The notes below the pieces were generated by a model that saw only the letters and a list, made by a program, of their open reading frames with translations, was not told the origin of the DNA and made no database searches. A stretch of DNA of 64,000 nt, taken from Ktedonobacteria bacterium brp13 (GTDB taxonomy: Bacteria > Chloroflexota > Ktedonobacteria > Ktedonobacterales > Ktedonobacteraceae). Location: NCBI GenBank assembly GCA_015099395.1, contig AP024096.1:7729485-7793484 (forward strand). The letters are read 5' to 3'. Positions 7,711 through 15,989 of this stretch are shown here, piece by piece (the first letter of the stretch is position 1; each line of letters begins with the position of its first letter). A program made the translations under genes and the position numbers.

Positions 7711-8964
7711 TTAGCCAAGGAGATATTGTAAAACCTGAAGCAAGCGGTCGATTTCGTCTCTGGTATTATAGAGGTGCAGACTGACTCTGAGTGAATCCTC
7801 ACTTTCTCCAGGAATAGACATACAATGATCACCGGTCCGCACGAAAATATGGTGTTGCTCAAGAAAGCTTCCTACCTCACGAGAGGAGAGTCCTTCAAAA
7901 CGGAAAGAGACCAGCCCATAGGCATTTTCAGGTTTCTCAAAACGCTTGTGTGGCACAAAGGTAAGCTGATCGAGTGTTTGAAGTTGCGTAACGAGATAGG
8001 TAGTCAATGCCGAAAGAGCGGTATGAATTGCCTCCATCCCAATTGATTGGAGAAAGGCCGTGGCAGCCCCGAGAGAAAGAATGCCTGCAATATTCTGTGT
8101 CCCTGCTTCAAGGAGATCCGGCATCGTTGCGGAATCAAAATCATCTGTTTGTGGATGGATAGAACTTGAACCACTGCCACCACCTACCATAGATGGGTGA
8201 AGTTGGCTGTGCCATTGCTGATCCACCCACAGTACTCCAATGCCAGTCGAGGCAAACATCTTATGTCCAGAAAAGGCGAGAAAATCCACCCCCAGGTGTT
8301 GTACATTCACATCGATGTGCCCAATGCTTTGAGAGGCGTCTAGTGCGAGCAAAATAGGATGGGGCAACATTGCTCTAATCGCTGCAATGTCATTCAGGTG
8401 ACCGTAGACGTTATTAATATGCGTCATTACCACAAGCCGAGTTCTCGTGGTGATTTTCGAGAGGAGGTCATAGCGATCGATGCTGCCAGCCTCATCCACT
8501 CCATAAAAAAGTATCTTCACGGTAATACCCAATCGCAGGAGCAGCCGTTTCAGGTTCAGCCAGGGCAGGGTACATGACTTATGGTCAGCCGCGCATAGCA
8601 GCACTTCATCGCCATTGTGCAGGTTCGCCAGACCCCAGGAAAGACAGATCCTATTGAAGCTATCGGTTGCGCCTGAGGTAAAAACGACTTCGGTCGCTGA
8701 ATGTGCGTGCAGAAAACGCGCTACATTCTCGCGTACCGCCCGGACCTGCTCATCGACTTCCACCGCCCAGGGATAGCTGCCTCGCCCGATATTCACGGCC
8801 CGACAATGATATCTATTGACCGCCTGGATGACGCTCAATGGTTTTTGTGTTGTAGCCGCAGAGTCAAAGTAGATGGTGGCAGGATGATCGCGAAAAACAG
8901 GAAATGCATCCCTTACGCGCACATCGAGTGCAAGGTTTTTTGAAGTAGATACAGATTGAAACAT
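7711..8964 (-). CDS. SufS-like group II cysteine desulfurase
   Basis: 417 residues from the ATG at 8964, which has GGGAGGAAAAG before it; an upstream in-frame ATG (9018) has no RBS. Motifs in order: DSAATTQKP, the PLP-stacking His in CAADHKSCTLPW, THINNVYG, LALDASQSIGHIDV, and SGHKMFASTGIGVLWV with the PLP Lys. The C-terminal VRTGDHCMSIPG keeps the catalytic Cys loop of SufS-type desulfurases. It would release sulfur from cysteine as a persulfide, a natural donor for the rhodanese-fused synthase encoded by the convergent operon, whose last gene ends 19 bases away. No sufBCD or iscU is nearby, so it may be dedicated to the local pathway. Confidence 0.85.
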   Translation of the reverse strand: MFQSVSTSKNLALDVRVRDAFPVFRDHPATIYFDSAATTQKPLSVIQAVNRYHCRAVNIGRGSYPWAVEVDEQVRAVRENVARFLHAHSATEVVFTSGATDSFNRICLSWGLANLHNGDEVLLCAADHKSCTLPWLNLKRLLLRLGITVKILFYGVDEAGSIDRYDLLSKITTRTRLVVMTHINNVYGHLNDIAAIRAMLPHPILLALDASQSIGHIDVNVQHLGVDFLAFSGHKMFASTGIGVLWVDQQWHSQLHPSMVGGGSGSSSIHPQTDDFDSATMPDLLEAGTQNIAGILSLGAATAFLQSIGMEAIHTALSALTTYLVTQLQTLDQLTFVPHKRFEKPENAYGLVSFRFEGLSSREVGSFLEQHHIFVRTGDHCMSIPGESEDSLRVSLHLYNTRDEIDRLLQVLQYLLG

Positions 8965-9204
8965 CTTCTTTTCCTCCCATACACTTGTATATACTAAAAT
9001 ATTGTACCACGTATGCACGTACCGTTTTCCGGGAGAATAGCTGCGAATGCTATGAAGCTATTTGGTGCCTGATCTGAAAAAGGTGGAGTATCGTTGGTAA
9101 AAACTTTCTGGCTGCTTTCTTGCTTGCATCCGATATCGGCACACCTTTTCTTGTTGTATGCGCCGACAAGCTCCCTCCTTGCAAATAAATGATACATGAT
9201 CTCA

Positions 9205-9260
9205 TTGACAAACAGGGGTTAGATGACCTATACTCTTGTTATTGATACTTGATATCAATA
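9205..9260 (+). promoter_or_regulatory. Promoter with Zur-like palindromic operator
   Basis: TTGACA (9205-9210), 18-base spacer, TATACT (9229-9234), then a palindrome at 9240-9260 with perfect arms TATTGATA and TATCAATA around CTTGA. The core TGATA-N5-TATCA has the same outer bases and spacing as the cyanobacterial/alphaproteobacterial Zur box (TGATAATNATTATCA). It overlaps the expected transcription start, the right place for repression. It precedes the zinc ribbon, GNAT, CobW and WD40 genes. Confidence 0.6.
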
Positions 9261-9369
9261 AATTGTTTCTGGCACAAAAAGGCGAATCGGTGTGAAGAAG
9301 GGATCAAATTTGCTCGTGCATAAAGTGGAAACGGTTCGTCTAGCGGCCTGGAAAAGGAAAATGGAGCCT

Positions 9370-9468
9370 ATGCCTGTTTATGAATATGTCTGTCTCGCCT
9401 GTCGAACTTATTTTGAGCATAGTGTTCTCCAGGAAGATAGCAAGTATGACAAGACGACAATGATATGA
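9370..9468 (+). CDS. Truncated FmdB-type zinc ribbon protein
   Basis: A 32-residue frame starting MPVYEYVCLACRTYFE, which matches the start of FmdB-family regulatory zinc ribbons (usually MPTYEYxCxxCGxxFE). Only the first Cys pair is present; the second CxxC and the C-terminal half are missing because the frame stops at ATGATATGA. It ends 10 bases before the GNAT gene, and the RBS of that gene lies just after it. It may be a shortened functional peptide or a relic. Small size limits confidence. Confidence 0.5.
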   Translation: MPVYEYVCLACRTYFEHSVLQEDSKYDKTTMI

Positions 9469-9478
9469 AGGAAGATCC

Positions 9479-10063
9479 ATGAATGTACAACGTGATAGGC
9501 AGTTTTCTTCACAGGTTCAGGGGCAATGTATGCCTGTGCGTTTGGAAGACTTTGAGGTGGTGATGACATTGTTTGCTGCATTGCACGGATATAACACCTC
9601 TTTAAATGACAAATTCGCGCTTGCACCTGATTGGAGAGAGGTCTTTTATGATCATTTCATGCACACCGTTGCTTCGGCATCATCGCTCTGGCTGCTTGCC
9701 TGGATAGAAGCGCAACCAGCAGGACTTTTGATCCTGGAGGAGCATCGTGATTCACCACTCTTTCAACATCGAAAACGGGTCGAACTGGTTGCGCTCTATG
9801 TCGATGCCGTGTTTCGGGGCACCGGTTTAGCACAACAACTCATGCAAGAAGCTCAGAAGTGGGCACAGACGCATGGAGAAATATCTATGCAGCTCTATGT
9901 GACGACCCAGAATGAGCGAGCACGCGCTTTTTACCGTCGTTGTGGCTGGTATCCAGTGCAGGAAATCTGGCATATGGACATCATTTCAGACCAGCGGTCG
10001 CTGAGGAATGATAGCGATACCAACGTGGTGGAGGTGATAACAGACAAGAAGGGGATCTTTTAG
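9479..10063 (+). CDS. GNAT family N-acetyltransferase
   Basis: 194 residues. Residues about 100-165 carry the GNAT core: VELVALYVDAVFRGTGLAQQLM matches motif A (strand 4 and the R/Q-x-x-G-x-G/A acetyl-CoA loop), and ARAFYRRCGWYPVQEIWHM matches the C-terminal motif B segment. RBS GGAAGATCC precedes the ATG. It lies between the Zur-like promoter and the CobW gene, about 230 bases upstream of the latter, so it may be in the same transcript. The acceptor is unknown; a role in metal-stress adaptation is only inferred from position. Confidence 0.8.
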   Translation: MNVQRDRQFSSQVQGQCMPVRLEDFEVVMTLFAALHGYNTSLNDKFALAPDWREVFYDHFMHTVASASSLWLLAWIEAQPAGLLILEEHRDSPLFQHRKRVELVALYVDAVFRGTGLAQQLMQEAQKWAQTHGEISMQLYVTTQNERARAFYRRCGWYPVQEIWHMDIISDQRSLRNDSDTNVVEVITDKKGIF

Positions 10064-10078
10064 AGCGTGGATATCATC

Positions 10079-10248
10079 ATGCCGCTCTTACAAAGACCAC
10101 AGAAAAAAGCTTTGGTGAGCTTTGATCAGGGTTTCTTTGACATTGTCATTACGCTTGTGCAGGAAACCAGTCCGCCATGATGCTACAAATTCACAAGCGA
10201 CTTGTCGATATCACGCCCGCTGATGTGATGGCGTTTGTCTCTATTTAA
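10079..10248 (+). pseudogene. Possible relic of a ribosomal protein S10-like gene
   Basis: Two short overlapping frames (10079-10180 and 10177-10248, joined at ATGATG). The second reads IHKRLVDITPADVMAF, which resembles the THKRLIDIxNPTPxTVDALM segment of ribosomal protein S10; the first has a strand SFDQGFFDIVITLVQE in the place of the S10 N-terminal strand/helix. The middle of S10 is missing and the frame is broken. Extra ribosomal protein copies are common in zinc-starvation operons, though S10 is not a usual member. Chance similarity cannot be excluded. Confidence 0.3.
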
Positions 10249-10289
10249 CCGGAAATTGTACGTTCACATCCATAAAAAGGAGTTTAGCA

Positions 10290-11642
10290 ATGACAACAAC
10301 AGCACAGCCACAGGTTCCTGTTACTATTCTGACTGGTTTCCTGGGGTCTGGAAAAACGACGTTACTCAATCATATTTTGACCACTGAGCATGGCAAACGC
10401 ATTGCGGTCATCGAGAACGAGTTTGGTGAAGTTGGGGTTGACCAGGAGCTGGTGATCGGTGCAGAAGAAGAAATCTTCGAGATGAATAACGGCTGTATTT
10501 GTTGCACCGTGCGTGGCGATTTGATCCGCATCTTGAGTAATCTGATGAAGCGTAAGGACAGATTCGACTATATCCTGGTCGAGACAACTGGTATGGCTGA
10601 TCCTGGTCCCGTTGCACAGACCTTCTTCGTCGATGACGAAATGCAGGAGAAGATGAAGTTGGATGGTATCGTGACCGTGGTCGATGCCAGACATGTGTGG
10701 GATCATATCGACAGTAGTGACGAAGTGAAAGAGCAGATTGCCTTCGCTGATGTGATACTTTTAAATAAAATTGACCTGGTGTCAGAGGACGATTTGGGCC
10801 GTTTGGAAGCACGTATCAAAAACATGAATGCGGCGGCAAAGATTCACCGCACGCAGGATGCGCTGATTGAAGTGAACAACATTCTCAATGTTGGCGGTTT
10901 TAATCTCGATCGTGCGATGGAAGTAGACACAAAGTTCCTGGAACCAGAATATCCCTTTGAATGGGTTGGCGTCTACGATCTGGCAGCAGGTATCTATCAA
11001 CTGGCCCTGGCGATTGGCCCAGATTCGACAATAAATATCGCACTCTTCCCCCTGAAAGAGGCAACACCCGAGGTACTTGATACCGTGAAGATGGATGCGG
11101 TTCTCCGTTTTTCTGAAGATGGAGAGAACCACACAGACAGTCAGGTAGTACACGCTGAGGACGCTGCGCTCCATACCCTTCAACTAAACGATCGACCGAC
11201 CACATTTACAATTGAGGTAAAAGAACCAGGTCTGTATGCGCTTTTCACCCAGCATCATCCCAACGAGTATCAGCTTGAATTTCGTGAGAACAATGGGGCA
11301 GGTACATCTGTCCTCACGCATGAATACAAACCCAAACACGAGCATGACAATGAAGTCTCTTCGGTTGGCATTGACACACCAGGCGACCTGGACCCCAAAA
11401 AGCTCAATGAATGGCTTGGCAATCTGCTACGAACCCAGGGTCCCGACATCTTTCGCATGAAGGGTGTGTTGAGCATGCAAGGAGAGTCGCGACGTTTTGT
11501 CTTCCAGGGTGTACATATGCTCTTTGATGGACGACCAGACAAACCCTGGGGAAATAGCCCGCGTCACAACTCACTCATCTTTATTGGCCGAAACCTGGAT
11601 CGGGTGAAGCTCAACGAAGGATTTCGCGCATGCCTGGTATAA
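10290..11642 (+). CDS. CobW/COG0523 family GTPase (zinc metallochaperone type)
   Basis: 450 residues. The G domain has Walker A GFLGSGKTT (16-24), the family-defining CxCC motif NGCICC (residues 69-72), the G3 region ETTGMADP (about 99-105) and NKID (159-162). A CobW_C domain is at about 385-440 (FRMKGVLSMQG, FQGVHMLFDGRP). Between them lies an extra ~150-residue segment, with HEH near 345, not found in short CobW proteins. COG0523 GTPases of the ZagA/ZNG1 kind deliver Zn2+ to client enzymes during starvation and are classic Zur targets, in line with the palindrome upstream. RBS AAAAGGAG precedes the ATG. The gene overlaps the next one by 13 bases. Confidence 0.88.
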   Translation: MTTTAQPQVPVTILTGFLGSGKTTLLNHILTTEHGKRIAVIENEFGEVGVDQELVIGAEEEIFEMNNGCICCTVRGDLIRILSNLMKRKDRFDYILVETTGMADPGPVAQTFFVDDEMQEKMKLDGIVTVVDARHVWDHIDSSDEVKEQIAFADVILLNKIDLVSEDDLGRLEARIKNMNAAAKIHRTQDALIEVNNILNVGGFNLDRAMEVDTKFLEPEYPFEWVGVYDLAAGIYQLALAIGPDSTINIALFPLKEATPEVLDTVKMDAVLRFSEDGENHTDSQVVHAEDAALHTLQLNDRPTTFTIEVKEPGLYALFTQHHPNEYQLEFRENNGAGTSVLTHEYKPKHEHDNEVSSVGIDTPGDLDPKKLNEWLGNLLRTQGPDIFRMKGVLSMQGESRRFVFQGVHMLFDGRPDKPWGNSPRHNSLIFIGRNLDRVKLNEGFRACLV

Positions 11643-12685
11643 AATCAACCTCAAAACGTATTCTTGATACGCACTCGCGTCAGCAATGGCTGGCGCAACT
11701 CGATGACCATGTCAATTCGTTGGCGTGGTCGCCCGATGGGAAGTGGCTGGTCGCTGCTTCTGTGAGTGGCCCGATTACGATCTTTGCCGCAAAGACCGGG
11801 CAGGTCCAGCATATCCTGGGTGGGCATACTTTTGGCACCTGTGAGATTGCCTGGAATGCGAGCGGTACGATACTTGCGAGCGCTGGAGAGGACGGACAGA
11901 TCCGTCTCTGGGACCCTGAACATGGGCAGGAGCGCTGCAAACTTTCTGGTGGGGCTGCCTGGGTAGAACATCTGGCCTGGAGTCCACAAGGTGATCTACT
12001 GGCAAGCGCCGCCGGTCGCATATTACGCCTGTGGAATGGAACAGATGGTCACATGCTTCAGGAGTATCCCAAGCATAGCAGCACTATCTCAGCTATTGAG
12101 TGGCAACCCAATACGCAGGTGCTCACGTCTGCCTCGTATGGAGGCATCTCCTTCTGGCAGCCTGAGAGCAACGAGCCATTGCGGATTTTCGAGTGGAAAG
12201 GTTCGATCCTGGTCATTGCATGGAGCCCTGATGGTCGCTATATCGCGACGGGTGACCAGGATGCAACCGTCCACTTCTGGATCGTGAAAGATGGGCAAGA
12301 CCTGCAAATGTATGGCTATCCTACCAAAGTTCGTGAACTCTCCTGGAATAACAGCAGTCGCTATCTGGCAACGGGTGGGAGTGATATAACGACCGTCTGG
12401 GATTGTTCAGGGAAGGGGCCAGCGGGAAGCAAACCCATCCAATTGCAGGGACACGCCGCTTTTGTCAGCGCTATTGCCTTTCAGCATCATGGACCACTGA
12501 TCGCTACAGCGAGCGCCGATGGCAACGTTGTTTTCTGGCATATCGCAAAACCGAAACGACCACTTGTGCAGACTGCATTTGGCTCAAGCGTCAGTCAACT
12601 GGCCTGGTCTCCAGACGATCAACTGGTCGCTTTTGGCACGGAAGCGGGTGTTGTGACTGTGTGCACCCCGCCTCAAGTGAGGTGA
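11630..12685 (+). CDS. WD40 repeat protein coupled to CobW
   Basis: 351 residues with at least seven WD40-type repeats of about 42 residues; typical ends are SGPITIFA, DGQIRLWD, GRILRLWN, GGISFWQ, DATVHFW, DITTVWD and DGNVVFWH, each after a strand such as LAWSPDGKWLVAAS. This should form one closed seven- or eight-bladed propeller with no other domain, signal peptide or membrane span. It starts 13 bases inside the CobW gene, so the two are translationally coupled and the propeller may dock the GTPase or its zinc-client proteins. That partner role is inferred. Confidence 0.85.
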   Translation: MPGIKSTSKRILDTHSRQQWLAQLDDHVNSLAWSPDGKWLVAASVSGPITIFAAKTGQVQHILGGHTFGTCEIAWNASGTILASAGEDGQIRLWDPEHGQERCKLSGGAAWVEHLAWSPQGDLLASAAGRILRLWNGTDGHMLQEYPKHSSTISAIEWQPNTQVLTSASYGGISFWQPESNEPLRIFEWKGSILVIAWSPDGRYIATGDQDATVHFWIVKDGQDLQMYGYPTKVRELSWNNSSRYLATGGSDITTVWDCSGKGPAGSKPIQLQGHAAFVSAIAFQHHGPLIATASADGNVVFWHIAKPKRPLVQTAFGSSVSQLAWSPDDQLVAFGTEAGVVTVCTPPQVR

Positions 12686-12752
12686 GTAAAGAGCAAAAGG
12701 GCTATGCAATAAGTAGACTTGACAAAGTGACATGCCCTGAGGGAGGGCTAGA

Positions 12753-12927
12753 GGCGCATTGCCTCACGGGAAATCGTACCCGATGGTGTGCTGTTCACGC
12801 CCTTTTTCCCTTGGATGTTCTGTCGTCTACAGGAAGGTCTCCGCGTGCTTCGCACGTGTTCTGAAAACGCCCAGTTGGCTTGTTCCCCTTGCACTGAGGA
12901 GTACGATATCTCATGAGGCAATGCGCC
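12753..12927. repeat. MITE copy 1 (~175 bp, subfamily I)
   Basis: Ends are inverted repeats: GGCGCATTGCCTCA on the left and TGAGGCAATGCGCC on the right, with inner GAAATCGTAC / GTACGATATC also inverted. The body shares ACAGGAAGG, CTTCGCACGTGTTCTGAA and TTGTTCCCCTTGCA with the copies near 32.5, 35.6 and 44.1 kb. It lies in the 400-base gap between the WD40 gene and the Na/Pi gene; nothing else is recognised in that gap. Confidence 0.85.
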
Positions 12928-13087
12928 AGTCGTAGTGGAAAAATCCTGACCGATTTTGTGCAGGAGTTCATCCGCATGGGAACAGGTGTGGGCAGCCCCA
13001 TGCAACCCCGTGTGAGACAATGATCCCTCTCTTCTGACCTGCACTTCGATGGCCTGATGGTCGTTCATCCCGTCAGGAAACGAGGAA

Positions 13088-14830
13088 TCATGGGCCTTTG
13101 ACTTGCTCCAACGCTTCGACTGTGGCTATGGTGATCGCGGCGTCCGGAGCCTCTGGAGCCTCTGGAGCCTCTGGCGCGGTCCAGGTCTCTGGCTTTTCCA
13201 TACTTTCCCGCAGGGCATAAGCCATCGCGGTGATATGGGAGAGCATCTCGCCCATGGCATCCAGCAGGTCCAGGTGAATGGAGCTGGACGCCAGGCTCAG
13301 CGTATTTCCCGCGCGCAGCCGACGCATGTGCCGCAGGTGGAGTTCGCGTTTCAGATGCGAACGCTCCTTTTTCTGCTCAAGAAAGGTGTTGACCAATTCC
13401 TGATCGTGAGTGGCCAGGGCCGCCAGCACCTGCTGGAACGCCTCCAGGATCTCCTGGTGATAGAGGAGCAGATCCTCGCGCCCTTCCTCCGAAAACAGGA
13501 GTTCGCCGTGCCGTTTTCGCCGCGCCAGAATCATCAAGCGTGTGGCGACCGCCTCGCCAATGACTTGTAAGTCGGTAATGATATAGAGGAGCGCGATCTC
13601 CTGGCGTGCCTGCGCTTCGGTCATGTGCTCTTCATCCAGTTGCGTCAGGTAGCCTTTCACTGCCGCGTTCAACTCATCGAGTTGGTCATTCAGAGCCTCC
13701 ATACTCGCATGGAGATCGCCTGCCCCATCTTCAAAGGCATCCAGGCTGTGTTCGAGCATCTCCGTGACCACTTCGGCCATGCGCAAAACCTCACGCGTTG
13801 CCTGTCCTAAAGCCACTGCGGGCTGCGCGAGCGCTTTGGGGTCGAGATAACGCGGACCAACATGGGTGCCCTGGGCGCTGGTTGGCTCAGGAAGCAGGCG
13901 CTCCATCAGCCGGGCCAGTGGTGTCGCCAAGGGCACAAACAGGACGGCTAGCACCAGATTGAAGCCCAGGTGCATCATAGCCACCTGGGTACCGGCGTTG
14001 GACCATAGATGCGCTAGCGGAGACGCCAGCGGTCCCAGCAACGCGAGCAGCACCAAGGCGCCGGCCAGTTTGGTTCCCGTGTGAACCAGGGCCAGCCGAC
14101 GCCCAGCCAGCGTTCCTTCCTGCACGGAGGAGAGCAGGGCCGTAAGGGTCGTGCCCACATTGGCACCCAGCATGAGCGCGAGCGCCGCGACTGCTGGCAG
14201 TGATCCCGAGGCGGCCAGGGTCAGGATCAGGCCAATGGAGGCCGCGCTCGAACTCAGGACCATCGCGAGGATGGCCCCGATCAGCAGGAGCACCATCGGG
14301 GCTCCCGCCAGTGTGCTCAGGACACTCGCGGTCAAGGGACTGGCGGCAATGGGCTGGCTGCCCAGAGAAAGCGCGGCCAGACCGAGGACGATCAGCCCAA
14401 AGGCAAGGCAGACCTGCCCTAAACGACGGAAGTGGGTGCCACGGGTCACCAGCGCGATGAGCGCTCCCAATCCCACCAGTTCCAGCGCGTAGTCCGTGAT
14501 GTGTAACGCCAATAGTTGGACGACGAGCGTCGAACCGACGTTCGCCCCCAACAGCATGACAATGGCCGCGCTCAGAGGGATGAGATTCGCGCTGACGAGT
14601 CCCACCAGCAGAGAAGACATCGCGCTGGAACTCTGCATCAACGCAGTAGCCAGCGTGCCCAGACCAAAGGCCGCCATCGGGTAGCGCACGAGTTGCGTGA
14701 GCGCACGCTGGACCCGCGCATCAGTTGCCCGCTGCACCGCGTCCGTTATCTGGCGCACGCCGTAAAGCAGCAGGGCCACTCCTGCGATCAACACTCCTAA
14801 AACCAGGGTGGGAGAGGTCGCCTGGAACAT
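13088..14830 (-). CDS. Na/Pi-cotransporter (NptA/YjbB-like) protein with C-terminal PhoU-like domain
   Basis: 580 residues; ATG at 14830 with AAGGAGGTGAGAGC before it is preferred over the upstream 14887 start. Two inverted membrane repeats each carry the family signature: MQSSSAMSSLLVGLV ... LLGANVGSTL and LSSSAASIGLILTLA ... LMLGANVGTTL. Residues about 350-560 are helical and PhoU-like. Proteins of this layout include E. coli YjbB, linked to phosphate export, and Na+/phosphate importers. It follows the membrane peptide gene and the leader ORF with MDPDPS on the same strand (promoter at 15728), so I place it in the Mg2+ regulon, possibly lowering cytoplasmic phosphate when Mg2+ is scarce. 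Confidence 0.85.
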   Translation of the reverse strand: MFQATSPTLVLGVLIAGVALLLYGVRQITDAVQRATDARVQRALTQLVRYPMAAFGLGTLATALMQSSSAMSSLLVGLVSANLIPLSAAIVMLLGANVGSTLVVQLLALHITDYALELVGLGALIALVTRGTHFRRLGQVCLAFGLIVLGLAALSLGSQPIAASPLTASVLSTLAGAPMVLLLIGAILAMVLSSSAASIGLILTLAASGSLPAVAALALMLGANVGTTLTALLSSVQEGTLAGRRLALVHTGTKLAGALVLLALLGPLASPLAHLWSNAGTQVAMMHLGFNLVLAVLFVPLATPLARLMERLLPEPTSAQGTHVGPRYLDPKALAQPAVALGQATREVLRMAEVVTEMLEHSLDAFEDGAGDLHASMEALNDQLDELNAAVKGYLTQLDEEHMTEAQARQEIALLYIITDLQVIGEAVATRLMILARRKRHGELLFSEEGREDLLLYHQEILEAFQQVLAALATHDQELVNTFLEQKKERSHLKRELHLRHMRRLRAGNTLSLASSSIHLDLLDAMGEMLSHITAMAYALRESMEKPETWTAPEAPEAPEAPDAAITIATVEALEQVKGP

Positions 14831-14945
14831 GCTCTCACCTCCTTCTTTCTGTGTTTCGTACTGATTCTTTCGGTCTTTCCTTGCCACGTATCAGCTCGCG
14901 TGACCGGTTTGTGTGACGAGACGCGAAAGAGCGCGCGTCTCTCTC

Positions 14946-15164
14946 CTAACGCCCGAAGGCCCCTGATTGCAGCAACACGCTGGAGAGCAACAGTACCGCC
15001 AGCATGATCAGATAGATGTGCAGGGCAATCAGTGATCGCCGGACACTGCTGGTCAGCCTCGGCATGTTCCTCTGTTCAGGTAACCGCTTGTACTGACGCG
15101 GTGGCTGAATGGGAGCGCTGAGGTGGGTTGGATGACGTATTGGTTCAGGCATACGAGCGAGCAT
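14946..15164 (-). CDS. Small single-span membrane protein
   Basis: 72 residues from the ATG at 15164, with CAAGGAGG nine bases upstream; an earlier in-frame ATG at 15245 has no RBS. The N-terminal half is basic and Pro-rich (RHPTHLSAPIQPP), followed by one hydrophobic helix (LIALHIYLIMLAVLLLSSVLL) and a short tail. It is the first protein after the leader ORF of this transcript and precedes the Na/Pi-like gene by 115 bases. Small single-span proteins often modulate transporters (as KdpF or MgtR-type peptides do); no direct homology is claimed. Confidence 0.65.
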   Translation of the reverse strand: MLARMPEPIRHPTHLSAPIQPPRQYKRLPEQRNMPRLTSSVRRSLIALHIYLIMLAVLLLSSVLLQSGAFGR

Positions 15165-15464
15165 GATGGTTTCCTCCTTGTTCTGGATTGCGCACGTTTT
15201 ATGGTGTTTTATGGGATGCGCATGTGTGCATATGCGCATGTGCACGACGTGTTGGAGGACATGCTCTCAGGATCAGGAAAACACCCGCCACAGGCGTGCC
15301 CCCCGGTATCGATCAGCAGGCCAGGCGGGCACAGGAAAAAAGGTGGAGTGAAAAGGTGGGAGGAACGCAGCGGGCTAGCCGCAACCACAAGGCCAGGGAA
15401 AACCGGTCGCCTCCTCTCCTTCCATGCTCATGCCAGGTATATTCATCTAGACAGATCCGTAGGA

Positions 15465-15527
15465 GCAGCGAGGCGTGAGTGAGAGGAGAGAAGTAAGACA
15501 ACAAAGCTCTCAGATCAGGATCGCTGC
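15465..15527 (-). promoter_or_regulatory. Leader RNA pairing element A
   Basis: On the minus strand the last codons of the leader ORF (GCAGCGA, 15521-15527) can pair over seven bases with TCGCTGC (15465-15471), next to TCCTACGGA. The same arrangement with different bases occurs in locus B, which supports a conserved stem whose formation would depend on ribosomes on the leader ORF. Confidence 0.5.
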
Positions 15528-15607
15528 ACCGACGAAACGCCAGAAACCGCTCCAACAGGTGCAGGATATGCATCTATGCATCTATGATGACTAGGGTCAG
15601 GGTCCAT
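15515..15607 (-). CDS. Leader peptide A, begins MDPDPS
   Basis: 30-residue frame on the minus strand with RBS AGGAGG (15613-15618) six bases before ATG at 15607. It begins MDPDPSHHRCIDAYPAPV. The first 18 bases of coding sequence are identical to leader ORFs at 16138 and 25029. Alternating Asp/Pro codons right after the start match the MEPDP start of enterobacterial MgtL; such nascent chains destabilise the ribosome at low Mg2+. The ORF is followed by a leader of about 350 nt before the small membrane protein. After the shared start this peptide diverges from the other two, as expected if only the first residues and the RNA matter. Confidence 0.8.
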   Translation of the reverse strand: MDPDPSHHRCIDAYPAPVGAVSGVSSVQRS

Positions 15608-15665
15608 TCGGTTCCTCCTGTGTGTTTAGTCGATGAGTCAAAAACAAGCGTTGGGATGATCCCAC

Positions 15666-15682
15666 TACCCCCCAGAGGGGAT
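15666..15682. promoter_or_regulatory. C/G-tract operator A
   Basis: TACCCCCCAGAGGGGAT: a C-run and G-run dyad 17 bases downstream of the -10 box of the minus-strand promoter. Such C-run/G-run sites are typical operators for CsoR/RcnR-family repressors; a gene for one lies at 24491-24766. Three similar sites occur at the other promoters of the island. Confidence 0.7.
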
Positions 15683-15698
15683 TTTCTTCTTCATCTGG

Positions 15699-15728
15699 AG
15701 TATAATCCATCTATTTTCCAAAAGTCAA
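15699..15728 (-). promoter_or_regulatory. Promoter A (Na/Pi-like transcript)
   Basis: Minus strand TTGACT (15723-15728), 18-base spacer, TATACT (15699-15704). Same hexamers and spacer as promoter B, about 240 bases away on the other strand. Confidence 0.75.
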
Positions 15729-15744
15729 GCAGCGTGAAGCCTTT

Positions 15745-15903
15745 TCAGGGAAGAATCTGCAAGGAAGCAGATTCTCTGAGAGTTTTTTGAGACGATCGCC
15801 GCACCCGTTCTCTCACCCGTTCTCTCATGCCTCTGCCGCCCTTACTCAGGCAGATGCGTCTTTTTGCGCAGAATCGTTCCCATTCCTGTTGAATAGTAGA
15901 CAT
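15745..15903 (-). CDS. Small basic ORF using a duplicated Nramp start site
   Basis: 52-residue frame starting MSTIQQEWERF, highly Arg-rich (RGMRERVRERVRRS). Its RBS (GAGAGGGAAA), start codon and first codons are an exact inverted copy of those of the Nramp gene at 16665 (33 identical bases). A hairpin (AGAATCTGC / GCAGATTCT) covers its end, just before promoter A. It may be a true small protein or only debris of an inversion-duplication; no homologue recognised. Confidence 0.35.
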   Translation of the reverse strand: MSTIQQEWERFCAKRRICLSKGGRGMRERVRERVRRSSQKTLRESASLQILP

Positions 15904-15921
15904 GGGAGTTTCCCTCTCGTT
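15889..15921. repeat. 33-bp inverted copy of the Nramp translation start
   Basis: The complement of this stretch is identical to 16647-16679, which holds the RBS, ATG and first four codons of the plus-strand Nramp gene. The two copies face each other across the promoter/leader region B and could pair in a long transcript. Confidence 0.8.
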
Positions 15922-15944
15922 AAAGAAATTCATCAGTTTCCCTC

Positions 15945-15974
15945 TTGACTTTTTGCAGAACCGTGGTTTATACT
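15945..15974 (+). promoter_or_regulatory. Promoter B (first Nramp gene)
   Basis: TTGACT (15945-15950), 18-base spacer, TATACT (15969-15974). Followed 15 bases later by operator B and 163 bases later by leader ORF B. Confidence 0.75.
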
Positions 15975-15989
15975 CCTGGTGGAAGCACC

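Noticed and set aside
15313..15573. 86-codon minus-strand frame overlapping leader peptide A
   Set aside because: Starts inside the leader ORF without its own ribosome site; more probably part of the untranslated leader.
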